Part shown: positions 1 through 5,679 of the stretch, piece by piece
Position numbering within the stretch: the stretch's first letter is position 1
How the letters are laid out: each line of letters starts with the position of its first letter
Assembly (NCBI GenBank): GCA_034678545.1
Contig: JAXDBS010000052.1
Location: 1-7,697 of the forward strand
Length of the DNA: 7,697 nucleotides
Source of the DNA: UBA5614 sp034678545
Lineage (GTDB): Bacteria; Cloacimonadota; Cloacimonadia; Cloacimonadales; Cloacimonadaceae
Direction of reading: 5' to 3'
Notes under the pieces: generated by a model
The model's input: only the letters and a program-made list of their open reading frames with translations
What the model was told of the DNA's origin: nothing
Databases searched by the model: none
Position numbers and translations under genes: made by a program

Positions 1-1240
1 GGACCTGAGCGATTTCATGCAGGCGTGAAACCAGGCGGGCTTCAGCAAAGGGAATAAGCACCCGGCAAGCCACAGCGCGGAACAATTCACCGCTGATGCG
101 CTTTGTCAGGGCATCAAGGTTATCGCCGTTTTTGGCCGAGAGCAGGACTGCATCGGGGTAACGCTTTTGCAAAAGGCTGTTGAACGAAGGCACGATCTGG
201 TCCGTTTTATTCAGGATCAGCAGCTGGGGAATGTTATCAGCGCTGATCTCTTGTAAAACGATGTTCACCTGTTCGATGTAAGATTCGTACCTGGGATCGG
301 AGCAATCCACCATGTGCAAGAGCAGGTCGGCGTCCTCCACTTCCATCAGGGTGGCTTTGAAAGAGGCCACCAGGTGATGAGGCAAATGCGAAATGAAGCC
401 CACTGTGTCTGATATCACAACATTGCCGCCGATCTCTGTCTTGAGCTGGCGGGTGGTGGAATCGAGCGTGGCAAACAACTTGTCTTCGACCAAGGCGCCG
501 GCGTCGGTCAGGGCGTTGAACAGGGTGGACTTGCCGGCATTGGTATAGCCCACCAGGCACATCTTTTTCACCTTTTCCCGCTGTTTGCGCTGGGTGGTCT
601 TTTGCCTGACGATCTGGGCGATGGTTTTCCTAATGGCGGCGATTTCGCGCTTGATGATGCGCCGGTCTATCTCGATCTGCTTTTCGCCCATGCCCCGGGT
701 GGCCGCCCCGCCGGAGGAGCGGACGCTGCCGCGTTCCTTGTCAAAATGCCCCCACAATCTTCTCAGCCGCGGCAGTTGGTATTCCAGTTCCGCCAGCCTC
801 ACCTGCAGCTTGGCTTCCCGGGTGCGGGCGTGACTGTGGAAGATCCTCAGGATCACTTCAGTGCGGTCAATTATCTGGATGTTGAAATCCTGATCGATAT
901 TGCGGGACTGCATGGGATTGAGCTCATCGTTGACAATCAGCAGAGCCGCTCCGGCCTGAAGCATTTTCTGGCTGATATCCTGGAGCCAGCCTTTGCCGAA
1001 ATATGTGCCTTTCTCAGGTTTATGACGGCGTTGGTAATACTGTCCCATGACGCTGATGCCGGCCGTATCAGCCAACCGCCCCAGCTCCTGCAAAGAAGCA
1101 TCGAGATCATCCGGTTTGTCGGCCTGCAGGCCCAGGGCGACCAGAAAAGCTGTTTCATCACTGGGTGGGATTTCCTCCCAGGTTTCCAATGGATCTTCTA
1201 TTTCTTCCGAATCGAAATTGTCAATGGGATCACGCAGCAT
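1..1240 (-). CDS. hflX: HflX-type ribosome-associated GTPase (3' end beyond window)
   Basis: GTPase of the Obg/HflX superfamily. In characterised bacteria HflX binds the 50S subunit and splits stalled or stressed ribosomes using GTP. The frame is open from ATG 1240 to the window edge, giving 413 residues without a stop; E. coli HflX is 426 aa, so only a short C-terminal tail is missing. The N-terminal HflX domain covers about residues 30-170, followed by the glycine-rich linker GGAATRGMGEKQIEIDRR (about 177-194) and a basic coiled coil (about 195-226). The G domain has G1 GYTNAGKS (231-238), the ATLDSTTR switch region (257-264), G3 DTVGF (278-282), G4 NKTD (344-347) and G5 SAK (368-370). All nucleotide-binding motifs are intact. 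The linker differs from the usual GGIGTRGPGETQLE type, and the first 30 residues are an acidic extension (DSEEIEDPLE). The start is supported by AAAAGGAG six bases upstream. It lies 133 bp downstream of the ECF S gene. Confidence 0.96.
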   Translation of the reverse strand, partial: MLRDPIDNFDSEEIEDPLETWEEIPPSDETAFLVALGLQADKPDDLDASLQELGRLADTAGISVMGQYYQRRHKPEKGTYFGKGWLQDISQKMLQAGAALLIVNDELNPMQSRNIDQDFNIQIIDRTEVILRIFHSHARTREAKLQVRLAELEYQLPRLRRLWGHFDKERGSVRSSGGAATRGMGEKQIEIDRRIIKREIAAIRKTIAQIVRQKTTQRKQREKVKKMCLVGYTNAGKSTLFNALTDAGALVEDKLFATLDSTTRQLKTEIGGNVVISDTVGFISHLPHHLVASFKATLMEVEDADLLLHMVDCSDPRYESYIEQVNIVLQEISADNIPQLLILNKTDQIVPSFNSLLQKRYPDAVLLSAKNGDNLDALTKRISGELFRAVACRVLIPFAEARLVSRLHEIAQV

Positions 1241-1246
1241 AATAAA

Positions 1247-1254
1247 CTCCTTTT
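1247..1254 (-). promoter_or_regulatory. Shine-Dalgarno site of hflX
   Basis: Read on the minus strand the sequence is AAAAGGAG, six bases before ATG 1240. It fixes the hflX start. The rest of the 1241-1373 gap is AT-rich. I could not identify a convincing minus-strand promoter in it: a TTGACA at 1366-1361 has no acceptable -10 box at 16-18 bp spacing. Confidence 0.8.
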
Positions 1255-1373
1255 ACGCATTAATAGATTAAAGCCTGGCAGTCCGGGGCCGCATTTGACA
1301 AGGAGTTTAGCTGATCATTGTATAATTACCTCTATGCCTCTTTTATTTATATGCATCCGGTGTCAATGATAAT

Positions 1374-1835
1374 TCACAAGGGTTTGATCAGCCTGCTCAG
1401 AATCATGCCTCCGGCATATCCGCCCCCGGCCTGGATCAGGTTGGCGGGAAGCTCGGCCAGGGCTCCGCCGATCCCGATTTGGGGGAGAATGATCTCGGCC
1501 ACGAAATACACGGCTACCATGATCATAACTCCGAGAGCGGGGGAAAGATAATGCCAGATGCCGTGCCTGTCCCTTGCCGCCCCGGCATACAATCCTTCCA
1601 GTCCCTTGGCAATTAAAGAGATCGGGGCAAACAGCGGAAAGCCTCCGATCACATCAGCCAAAGCGGAACCTATTCCGCCTGCCAGCGCTCCGCCCCTGGT
1701 TCCCAGGAACAGGCCGGCAAAAACAACGGCAACATCGCCGAAGTTGAAATATCCCTTGCTGGGCAGGGGCACCCTGATGATCAGAGTGATCACCGTGACT
1801 GCGATGGTGATTCCCACCAGGTAATACCATTTCAC
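1374..1835 (-). CDS. ECF transporter S component (substrate-binding membrane subunit)
   Basis: A 153-aa hydrophobic protein with about five to six membrane segments. It carries the pattern typical of the ECF S-component family that includes HmpT-like proteins (Pfam ECF-ribofla_trS type): NFGDVAVVFAGLFLG (31-45), then a glycine/alanine segment GGALAGGIGSALAD (48-61), then GFPLFAPISLIAKGLEGLYAG (65-85). S components bind a vitamin or related micronutrient in the membrane and deliver it by toppling inside the EcfAA'T module. The substrate cannot be read from the sequence; HMP, pyridoxine-like compounds, riboflavin-like compounds and others are all used in this fold. The start is GTG at 1835, chosen because a near-perfect AAAGGAGG lies five bases upstream and the first helix begins right after it. 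The gene is last in the ECF cluster, 21 bp after the T gene. Its physical linkage to the ATPases and T suggests a dedicated (group I) ECF transporter rather than a shared module. Confidence 0.85.
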   Translation of the reverse strand: MKWYYLVGITIAVTVITLIIRVPLPSKGYFNFGDVAVVFAGLFLGTRGGALAGGIGSALADVIGGFPLFAPISLIAKGLEGLYAGAARDRHGIWHYLSPALGVMIMVAVYFVAEIILPQIGIGGALAELPANLIQAGGGYAGGMILSRLIKPL

Positions 1836-1840
1836 GCTCT

Positions 1841-1848
1841 CCTCCTTT
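1841..1848 (-). promoter_or_regulatory. Strong Shine-Dalgarno site deciding the GTG start of the S component
   Basis: Minus-strand AAAGGAGG with a five-base spacer (AGAGC) before GTG 1835. It is the strongest ribosome binding site in the ECF cluster. It suggests that the S subunit is initiated independently, unlike the coupled T gene and ATPase genes upstream. Confidence 0.8.
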
Positions 1849-1856
1849 ATCGAAAC

Positions 1857-2462
1857 TCAATCACGGCCAGGATGGCAATGCCTGATCCGGTTGTCAATCA
1901 ATTCCCCTTTCAGCCTTGCTTCCCGCAAAAGCAGAATGATGATGGCCAACGCCTGCTGGAGCTTGAACAGGAACAGCTGCCTGAGAGACAACCTCTTATT
2001 TTGATACTCGGGCAAAAGTCTCAGGTGGAATTCCAGGTTGGCATTCTGCTGGAGGGCCAGGCAAAACAAAGCTCTGCCCAATATGATATGCTTCCTGACG
2101 CTCATCTTGAGCGGCAATCCGATAATGTCGCGCATGGAAACCAGTGACAGCACAAGCTGAAAAAAGAACATGGTATTGATGAAATTCAGTGTGCGCAGCC
2201 ATCCGTATTTCAGCCAATAGGAAAGATGGGATACAATCAGGCCGATGAGCAGATAAACCAAAAGCATGGAAACGACAAACGGGAGGATGAGTTTCCATTC
2301 CGCCGCCAGCTTGCGCCATCCGAAGCGGGCCAGGCTTGCCGTCCCCAAACCAGCAAAGATGAGCAGCTGCCAGGTCTGGTTTTCCATCAGGCGGAAGGAG
2401 GCGATCCAAATATAAAGGATCGAAATAGAAAACAGCAGGATAAACTTGCTCAGGCTTCTCAT
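1857..2462 (-). CDS. ecfT: ECF transporter T component (EcfT-like, short and divergent)
   Basis: A 201-aa integral membrane protein. Hydrophobic segments lie near residues 6-22, 31-46, 57-78, 92-110 and possibly 168-180, with a long amphipathic part at about 118-190. EcfT proteins link the S subunit to the two ATPases through two long cytoplasmic coupling helices that end in Xaa-Arg-Xaa motifs. Here the segment LLREARLKGELIDNRI (178-193) sits where the usual 'AxExAxAMEARGY' helix is expected, with NRI as the likely coupling motif. An earlier basic stretch around 147-161 (RLLPEYQNKRLSLRQ) may be the first coupling helix. The canonical Ala-Arg-Gly motif is not present, and at 201 aa the protein is shorter than typical EcfT (roughly 260 aa). 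The call rests on topology plus position between ABC ATPase genes and an S component. The start ATG overlaps the stop of the preceding ATPase gene as ATGA, implying translational coupling. Confidence 0.7.
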   Translation of the reverse strand: MRSLSKFILLFSISILYIWIASFRLMENQTWQLLIFAGLGTASLARFGWRKLAAEWKLILPFVVSMLLVYLLIGLIVSHLSYWLKYGWLRTLNFINTMFFFQLVLSLVSMRDIIGLPLKMSVRKHIILGRALFCLALQQNANLEFHLRLLPEYQNKRLSLRQLFLFKLQQALAIIILLLREARLKGELIDNRIRHCHPGRD

Positions 2463-2986
2463 GCTTCCAGCCTGGTTAGCTGAGGCGATATGACATCAAA
2501 ACGGAGTTGTTTCAGGTTCAGATTGCCGGCGATTTCCACTTCCTGGTGTGAGGTGTAGAGAAGGCATATTGAGCTTTGATCAAGCTCTGCCATCCGCTTT
2601 TGTAAAATGCCGGGGATGATTGATTCGTCCAGGATCAGAATCACCGGCCTGGTAGATTTCTGCAACTGACAATGCAGCAGTTCCAGCAGATAATCTAACA
2701 TATCTTCGGCTGTCCTGATCGGTAAAAGATAACGGTTTAAGGCAGCGTAAGCCAAGATGGCATCCAACTGGCTTTGAACCTGTTGCTCGATGTACAGCAC
2801 ATACTGCCGGGAAGGATCACGCTCTAGCATGGGAATAAGCAGCTGTTTCAGAAATGTGGTTTTCCCGGCTCCGTTATTGCCTTGGAGATGATAGCAGTTA
2901 CCGTTTTCCAGAACGATGTCCCGGAAAAACTCCAGCCTGAAATCGGGCCAGAGCTGATAGGAAGAGGCAGGGATCAGCCAGCTCAT
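2459..2986 (-). CDS. ecfA: ECF ABC ATPase subunit lacking the signature motif
   Basis: A 175-aa cytoplasmic ABC ATPase. Walker A is GNNGAGKT (36-43). The Q-loop is in YVLYIEQQ (62-69). Walker B is VILILDE (115-121) with the catalytic Glu121, and the H-loop is TSH (145-147). It therefore has a complete set of catalytic residues for one nucleotide site. What is missing is the LSGGQ signature: between the Q-loop and Walker B there are only about 46 residues (roughly 75 is usual in EcfA), and the place of the signature is taken by a helix such as TAEDMLDYLLELLHCQ (92-107). No standard D-loop is visible after Walker B. At 175 aa it is much shorter than normal EcfA (about 220-290). It starts five bases after the stop of the signature-bearing partner gene with no good Shine-Dalgarno site, suggesting reinitiation and matched amounts. 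I infer that it pairs with that partner and powers the T and S proteins encoded downstream. Confidence 0.82.
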   Translation of the reverse strand: MSWLIPASSYQLWPDFRLEFFRDIVLENGNCYHLQGNNGAGKTTFLKQLLIPMLERDPSRQYVLYIEQQVQSQLDAILAYAALNRYLLPIRTAEDMLDYLLELLHCQLQKSTRPVILILDESIIPGILQKRMAELDQSSICLLYTSHQEVEIAGNLNLKQLRFDVISPQLTRLEA

Positions 2987-2991
2987 GTCAG

Positions 2992-3369
2992 TCAGATGAT
3001 CAAGATCTCTTTTTTGCGGGAGCGGAATTGATCCAGCAAGTTGCGAATCTGCCTCAGCCTTTCCGGATCAATTGATACGTCCAGATTGGCAAACATGATA
3101 TTGTCCGCCTTGGAATGCAGGGCCAACAGGATCATCAGTATCACTTTTTGCCCTCCGGAAAGCTGACTGGTCTCTGATCCGGAATCCAGCTTCTTAGCTG
3201 TTAATTCCAGAAACTGCTTAAATACGAGATCAAGGTTGTAATGCGGCAGGCCATAGATCAGTGCTTCCTCTTCCAGGGTGGTTTCGGTAATCAGAGGGCA
3301 GGATGCGTCGCAGATCAGATGAGACCGTGAATATTCCGCAATGAGGTTTTCCAAAGCCGGTGAGTTCAT
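2992..3369 (-). CDS. Truncated ABC ATPase-like partner with LSGGQ but no Walker A
   Basis: A 125-aa protein matching only the middle of an ABC nucleotide-binding domain. Residues 17-40 (HLICDASC... TLEEEALIYGL) resemble the Q-loop and start of the helical subdomain of EcfA ('TVEEDVAFGL' type), with Asp or Ala where Gln is expected. LSGGQK is at 70-75. The Walker B equivalent IMFANLD (91-97) has Ala94 and Asn95 where Asp and Glu are normal. The D-loop-like SIDPE is at 99-103. The protein ends in strand EILII, just before the H-loop would follow. There is no Walker A, and the frame upstream inside the resolvase gene shows none. It should not hydrolyse ATP, but it can offer a signature motif to the catalytic partner encoded next. 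The start ATG overlaps the upstream stop as ATGA. It could instead be a decaying remnant, but the clean overlap, intact signature and coupled position argue against that. Confidence 0.75.
   Translation of the reverse strand: MNSPALENLIAEYSRSHLICDASCPLITETTLEEEALIYGLPHYNLDLVFKQFLELTAKKLDSGSETSQLSGGQKVILMILLALHSKADNIMFANLDVSIDPERLRQIRNLLDQFRSRKKEILII
3009..3015 (-). other. Possible ribosomal frameshift site (A6-G run)
   Basis: Minus-strand AAAAAAG near the end of the signature-bearing ATPase gene, read in frame as CGC AAA AAA GAG. A -1 slip here continues through AGA GAT CTT GAT CAT CTG ACT GAC into ATG 2986 with no stop, fusing the two ATPase genes. The zero-frame preceding base is C rather than A, so the tandem-slip heptamer is not ideal. 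I see no strong upstream Shine-Dalgarno stimulator, and only a weak AGAT/ATCT stem downstream. Confidence 0.2.
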
Positions 3370-3827
3370 AGTCTGTGCCGCCTGCCGTATTCTGCCAACA
3401 GCAAGGCCTCGGCCAAACCGTCTTCGGTGGTTTTCAAAGATTTTTTGAAAAGGTGCTCCGCCATCTTGAGAGTTCTGAGTTTCATGTCATGCCTGGATTC
3501 CTTGTAATTACGCGTCAGGTTGAACTCAGTTTTCCAGGCCTTGGGTGATACGACTTCGGTCTGCTGCCCCAGGCAGAGGCCGTAGAGGACGCCACAGTGA
3601 AATGTTAAACTGCTGGTAGGGCTGGCCGAAGTTTCCATCACGCCCGGTTTGAGTTCGAGCAGAATTCCGGTGCGGGGAGGCAGGTGACTGATCATGCCGG
3701 CTATTCTCTCATAATCGTAACCTGATCCCAAAAACGGCATGGGTTCGACATAGATCAGATTCCTGTGTTCATCGATCAGCGCCATCCCACCTTTGCGGCC
3801 GGGATCTATACCCAGAAAATAGTCCAT
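3366..3827 (-). CDS. RuvC/MOC1-like Holliday-junction resolvase-type nuclease
   Basis: A 153-aa protein with an RNase H-like nuclease fold of the RuvC group. The first acidic residue is Asp7 in FLGIDPGRKGGMALID (4-19). The second is probably Glu58 in GILLELKPG (54-62). Next comes a conserved-looking block SPKAWKTEFNL (94-104). The C-terminal motif TTEDGLAEALLLAEYGRR (133-150) offers Asp136 and Glu140 for the last metal ligands. The 'KxWK...' block and the 'DGxAxALLxAxYG' ending are closer to MOC1-type and phage-type resolvases than to canonical RuvC ('DAADALA'). Such enzymes cleave four-way DNA junctions with two metal ions. The start ATG 3827 is required to keep Asp7. No Shine-Dalgarno site is visible; the gene begins 13 bp after the glmS stop, so it is probably coupled to it. 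No partner recombination gene is present here, and it may be a second resolvase besides a standard RuvC. Confidence 0.78.
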   Translation of the reverse strand: MDYFLGIDPGRKGGMALIDEHRNLIYVEPMPFLGSGYDYERIAGMISHLPPRTGILLELKPGVMETSASPTSSLTFHCGVLYGLCLGQQTEVVSPKAWKTEFNLTRNYKESRHDMKLRTLKMAEHLFKKSLKTTEDGLAEALLLAEYGRRHRL

Positions 3828-3840
3828 TGCAAAGGGTTTT

Positions 3841-5676
3841 TTATTCCACAGTGACGCTCTTTGCGAGGTTGCGGGGCTGATCGACGTCCAGCTCCCTCAG
3901 GTCGGCCACGTGATAAGCCAGCAGCTGGAGCGGGATGACAGTCAGGAGCGGCTGCAGGTTGGTCAGGGTATCCGGTATGTAGATAACGCTTTCGGAGATG
4001 CTTTCCAACTGTTTATCACCTTCGGTGGCGATCGTAATGATACGCGCCTTGCGGGCCAGGACTTCCTGCAGGTTAGAGTACACCTTGTCATACAGCGGAT
4101 CTTTGGGTGCGATCACGATCACCGGCATGTTCTTGTCGATCAGGGCGATGGGGCCGTGTTTCATCTCAGCGGCGGGATAACCTTCGGCGTGAATGTAGGA
4201 GATCTCTTTCAGTTTCAGAGCGCCTTCCAGGGCTACGGGGTAATGGACTCCGCGGCCCAGGTAGAGGGCATTAGTGGCGTTCATTATCCTTCTCGCGATG
4301 TCGCGGATGCTGTCATTGAGGGTGAGGATCTGTTCAATTTTTCCGGGGATCGCTTCCAGTTCGCGTGTGTACTGAAGACCCCGGATGGGTGAGAGATTGC
4401 GCATTCTGCCCAGCAGCACGGCCAACAGGGCCAGGATCGTAACCTGTGAGGTGAAGGCCTTGGTGGATGCGACCCCGATCTCGCTGCCGGCGTGGATGTA
4501 TGACCCGCCATCCGATTCTCGGGCGATCGTGCTGCCCACCACGTTAGTGATGCCCATTACCATAGCGCCTTTGGCCTTGGCTTCGCGCAGCGCGGCCAAG
4601 GTGTCGGCGGTTTCGCCCGATTGGCTGATGGCAAAAACCAGCGTGTCCTCAGGAACGATCGGATTGCGGTAGCGGTATTCGGAAGCGTATTCCACTTCTA
4701 CTGGTATTCTCGCCAGGTCTTCGATGATGTATTTGCCGATCAGCCCGGCGTGATAGGAGGTGCCGCAGGCGATAAGCTGAATCTTCTTGACCCTGCGCAA
4801 CTCATTGCCGCTCAGGTTGAGGCCGCCCAGGCGCGTGGTGCTCATCTGTTCGTTGATCCGGCCGCGGAACGCATTTTCCACCGTGACCGGCTGCTCGAAG
4901 ATCTCCTTGAGCATGAAGTGCTTGAAATCGCCTTTTTCAATGGCGGAAATATCCCAGTCTACGGTGGAGATCTCAGGATTGACAGATTCCTTGTCCAGCG
5001 TCTTCAGCGTAAAGCCGTCTTTGGTGACGGCGCACATTTCGCCGTCCTGCATATAGATGACTTTCTTGGTGTGGATGATCGTGGCGCTGACATCCGAGGT
5101 AATGAAGTATTCGTCCTCGCCTATGCCGATGATGAGCGGGCTGCCCTTCCGCACAGCGATCAGGCGGTCGGGAAACAAGGTTGACAGAGCCACCAGGCCA
5201 TAGGTGCCTTCCACCAGTTTCATGGCTTCGCAGACTGCGTCTTCGAAGGAATGGCCATCCGCCGCGAACTGCTCGATCAGATGCACAACGACTTCGGTGT
5301 CCGTATCACTGGAAAATTTGTGCCCCAGTTGGATCAGTCTTTCGCGCAGGGGCTTGTAATTTTCGATTATGCCGTTGTGCACAATGGCGATCTGATTGTT
5401 ACAATCCACCTGGGGATGGGCGTTTTGCTCATTGGGTTCGCCGTGCGTCGCCCAGCGGGTGTGGGCAATGCCGATGTTGCCCGTGCCTTTGGAGGGTTCT
5501 GGAATGGAACGTTCCAGTTCCACGATCTTGCCTTGTTTCTTAACGACGAGCAGCTCATCGTCGTGTATTATGCAACAGCCCGAACTGTCATAACCCCTGT
5601 ATTCGAGGCGCTTGATCGCCTCTATGACCAAAGGCATGGCATTGCGGTTGCCAATATATCCGACTATTCCGCACAT
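3841..5676 (-). CDS. glmS: Glutamine:fructose-6-phosphate aminotransferase (isomerizing)
   Basis: Full-length GlmS of 611 aa (E. coli 609). It converts fructose-6-phosphate and glutamine into glucosamine-6-phosphate and glutamate, the first committed step to UDP-GlcNAc for peptidoglycan and lipopolysaccharide. The N-terminal glutaminase domain starts MCGIVGYIG with the catalytic Cys2, then RWATHGE (74-80), the oxyanion residues in HNG (100-102) and SDTDTE (123-128). The C-terminal half contains two SIS isomerase domains with CGTS (304-307), SQSGET (351-356), STKAFT (404-409), the catalytic region KLKEISYIHAEGY (488-500), His507 in EMKHGP, and the C-terminal PRNLAKSVTVE with the conserved Lys606. 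Nothing is missing. The start is fixed by Cys2 and by AGGAG at 5688-5684, seven bases upstream and inside the end of the preceding gene, whose stop is only three bases away. There is therefore no room for a glmS ribozyme leader, and expression must follow the upstream gene or an internal promoter. Confidence 0.99.
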   Translation of the reverse strand: MCGIVGYIGNRNAMPLVIEAIKRLEYRGYDSSGCCIIHDDELLVVKKQGKIVELERSIPEPSKGTGNIGIAHTRWATHGEPNEQNAHPQVDCNNQIAIVHNGIIENYKPLRERLIQLGHKFSSDTDTEVVVHLIEQFAADGHSFEDAVCEAMKLVEGTYGLVALSTLFPDRLIAVRKGSPLIIGIGEDEYFITSDVSATIIHTKKVIYMQDGEMCAVTKDGFTLKTLDKESVNPEISTVDWDISAIEKGDFKHFMLKEIFEQPVTVENAFRGRINEQMSTTRLGGLNLSGNELRRVKKIQLIACGTSYHAGLIGKYIIEDLARIPVEVEYASEYRYRNPIVPEDTLVFAISQSGETADTLAALREAKAKGAMVMGITNVVGSTIARESDGGSYIHAGSEIGVASTKAFTSQVTILALLAVLLGRMRNLSPIRGLQYTRELEAIPGKIEQILTLNDSIRDIARRIMNATNALYLGRGVHYPVALEGALKLKEISYIHAEGYPAAEMKHGPIALIDKNMPVIVIAPKDPLYDKVYSNLQEVLARKARIITIATEGDKQLESISESVIYIPDTLTNLQPLLTVIPLQLLAYHVADLRELDVDQPRNLAKSVTVE

Positions 5677-5679
5677 GGT

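Noticed and set aside
1267..1296. GC-rich stretch in the hflX leader as a terminator or hairpin
   Set aside because: The possible stem (GCC...GGC around GCCTGGCAGTCCGGGGC) has mismatches and no following T-run on the minus strand, so it does not support a terminator call.
1361..1366. Minus-strand TTGACA as the -35 box of an hflX promoter
   Set aside because: At 16-18 bp spacing the downstream hexamer is close to AAAGAG, which is not a -10 box. The nearer TATAAA is only nine bases away.
602..1369. Long open frame on the plus strand (255 codons) opposite hflX
   Set aside because: It is the antisense of an intact HflX coding sequence with all G motifs. Its translation shows no recognisable domain, and no ribosome binding site was seen.
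2459..3369. The two small ATPase genes as simple pseudogene fragments
   Set aside because: Both have clean ends, ATGA overlaps with their neighbours, intact catalytic or signature motifs in complementary sets, and no internal stops. Decay would not be expected to leave this pattern, although it is not excluded.
4621..5184. Plus-strand open frame of 187 codons opposite glmS
   Set aside because: Mirror of the GlmS coding frame; the minus-strand product is a complete, well-conserved enzyme, so this is a shadow.
5677..5679. glmS ribozyme or other leader RNA upstream of glmS
   Set aside because: The preceding gene ends three bases before the glmS start, which leaves no space for a leader. The only signal is a Shine-Dalgarno site inside the upstream gene.
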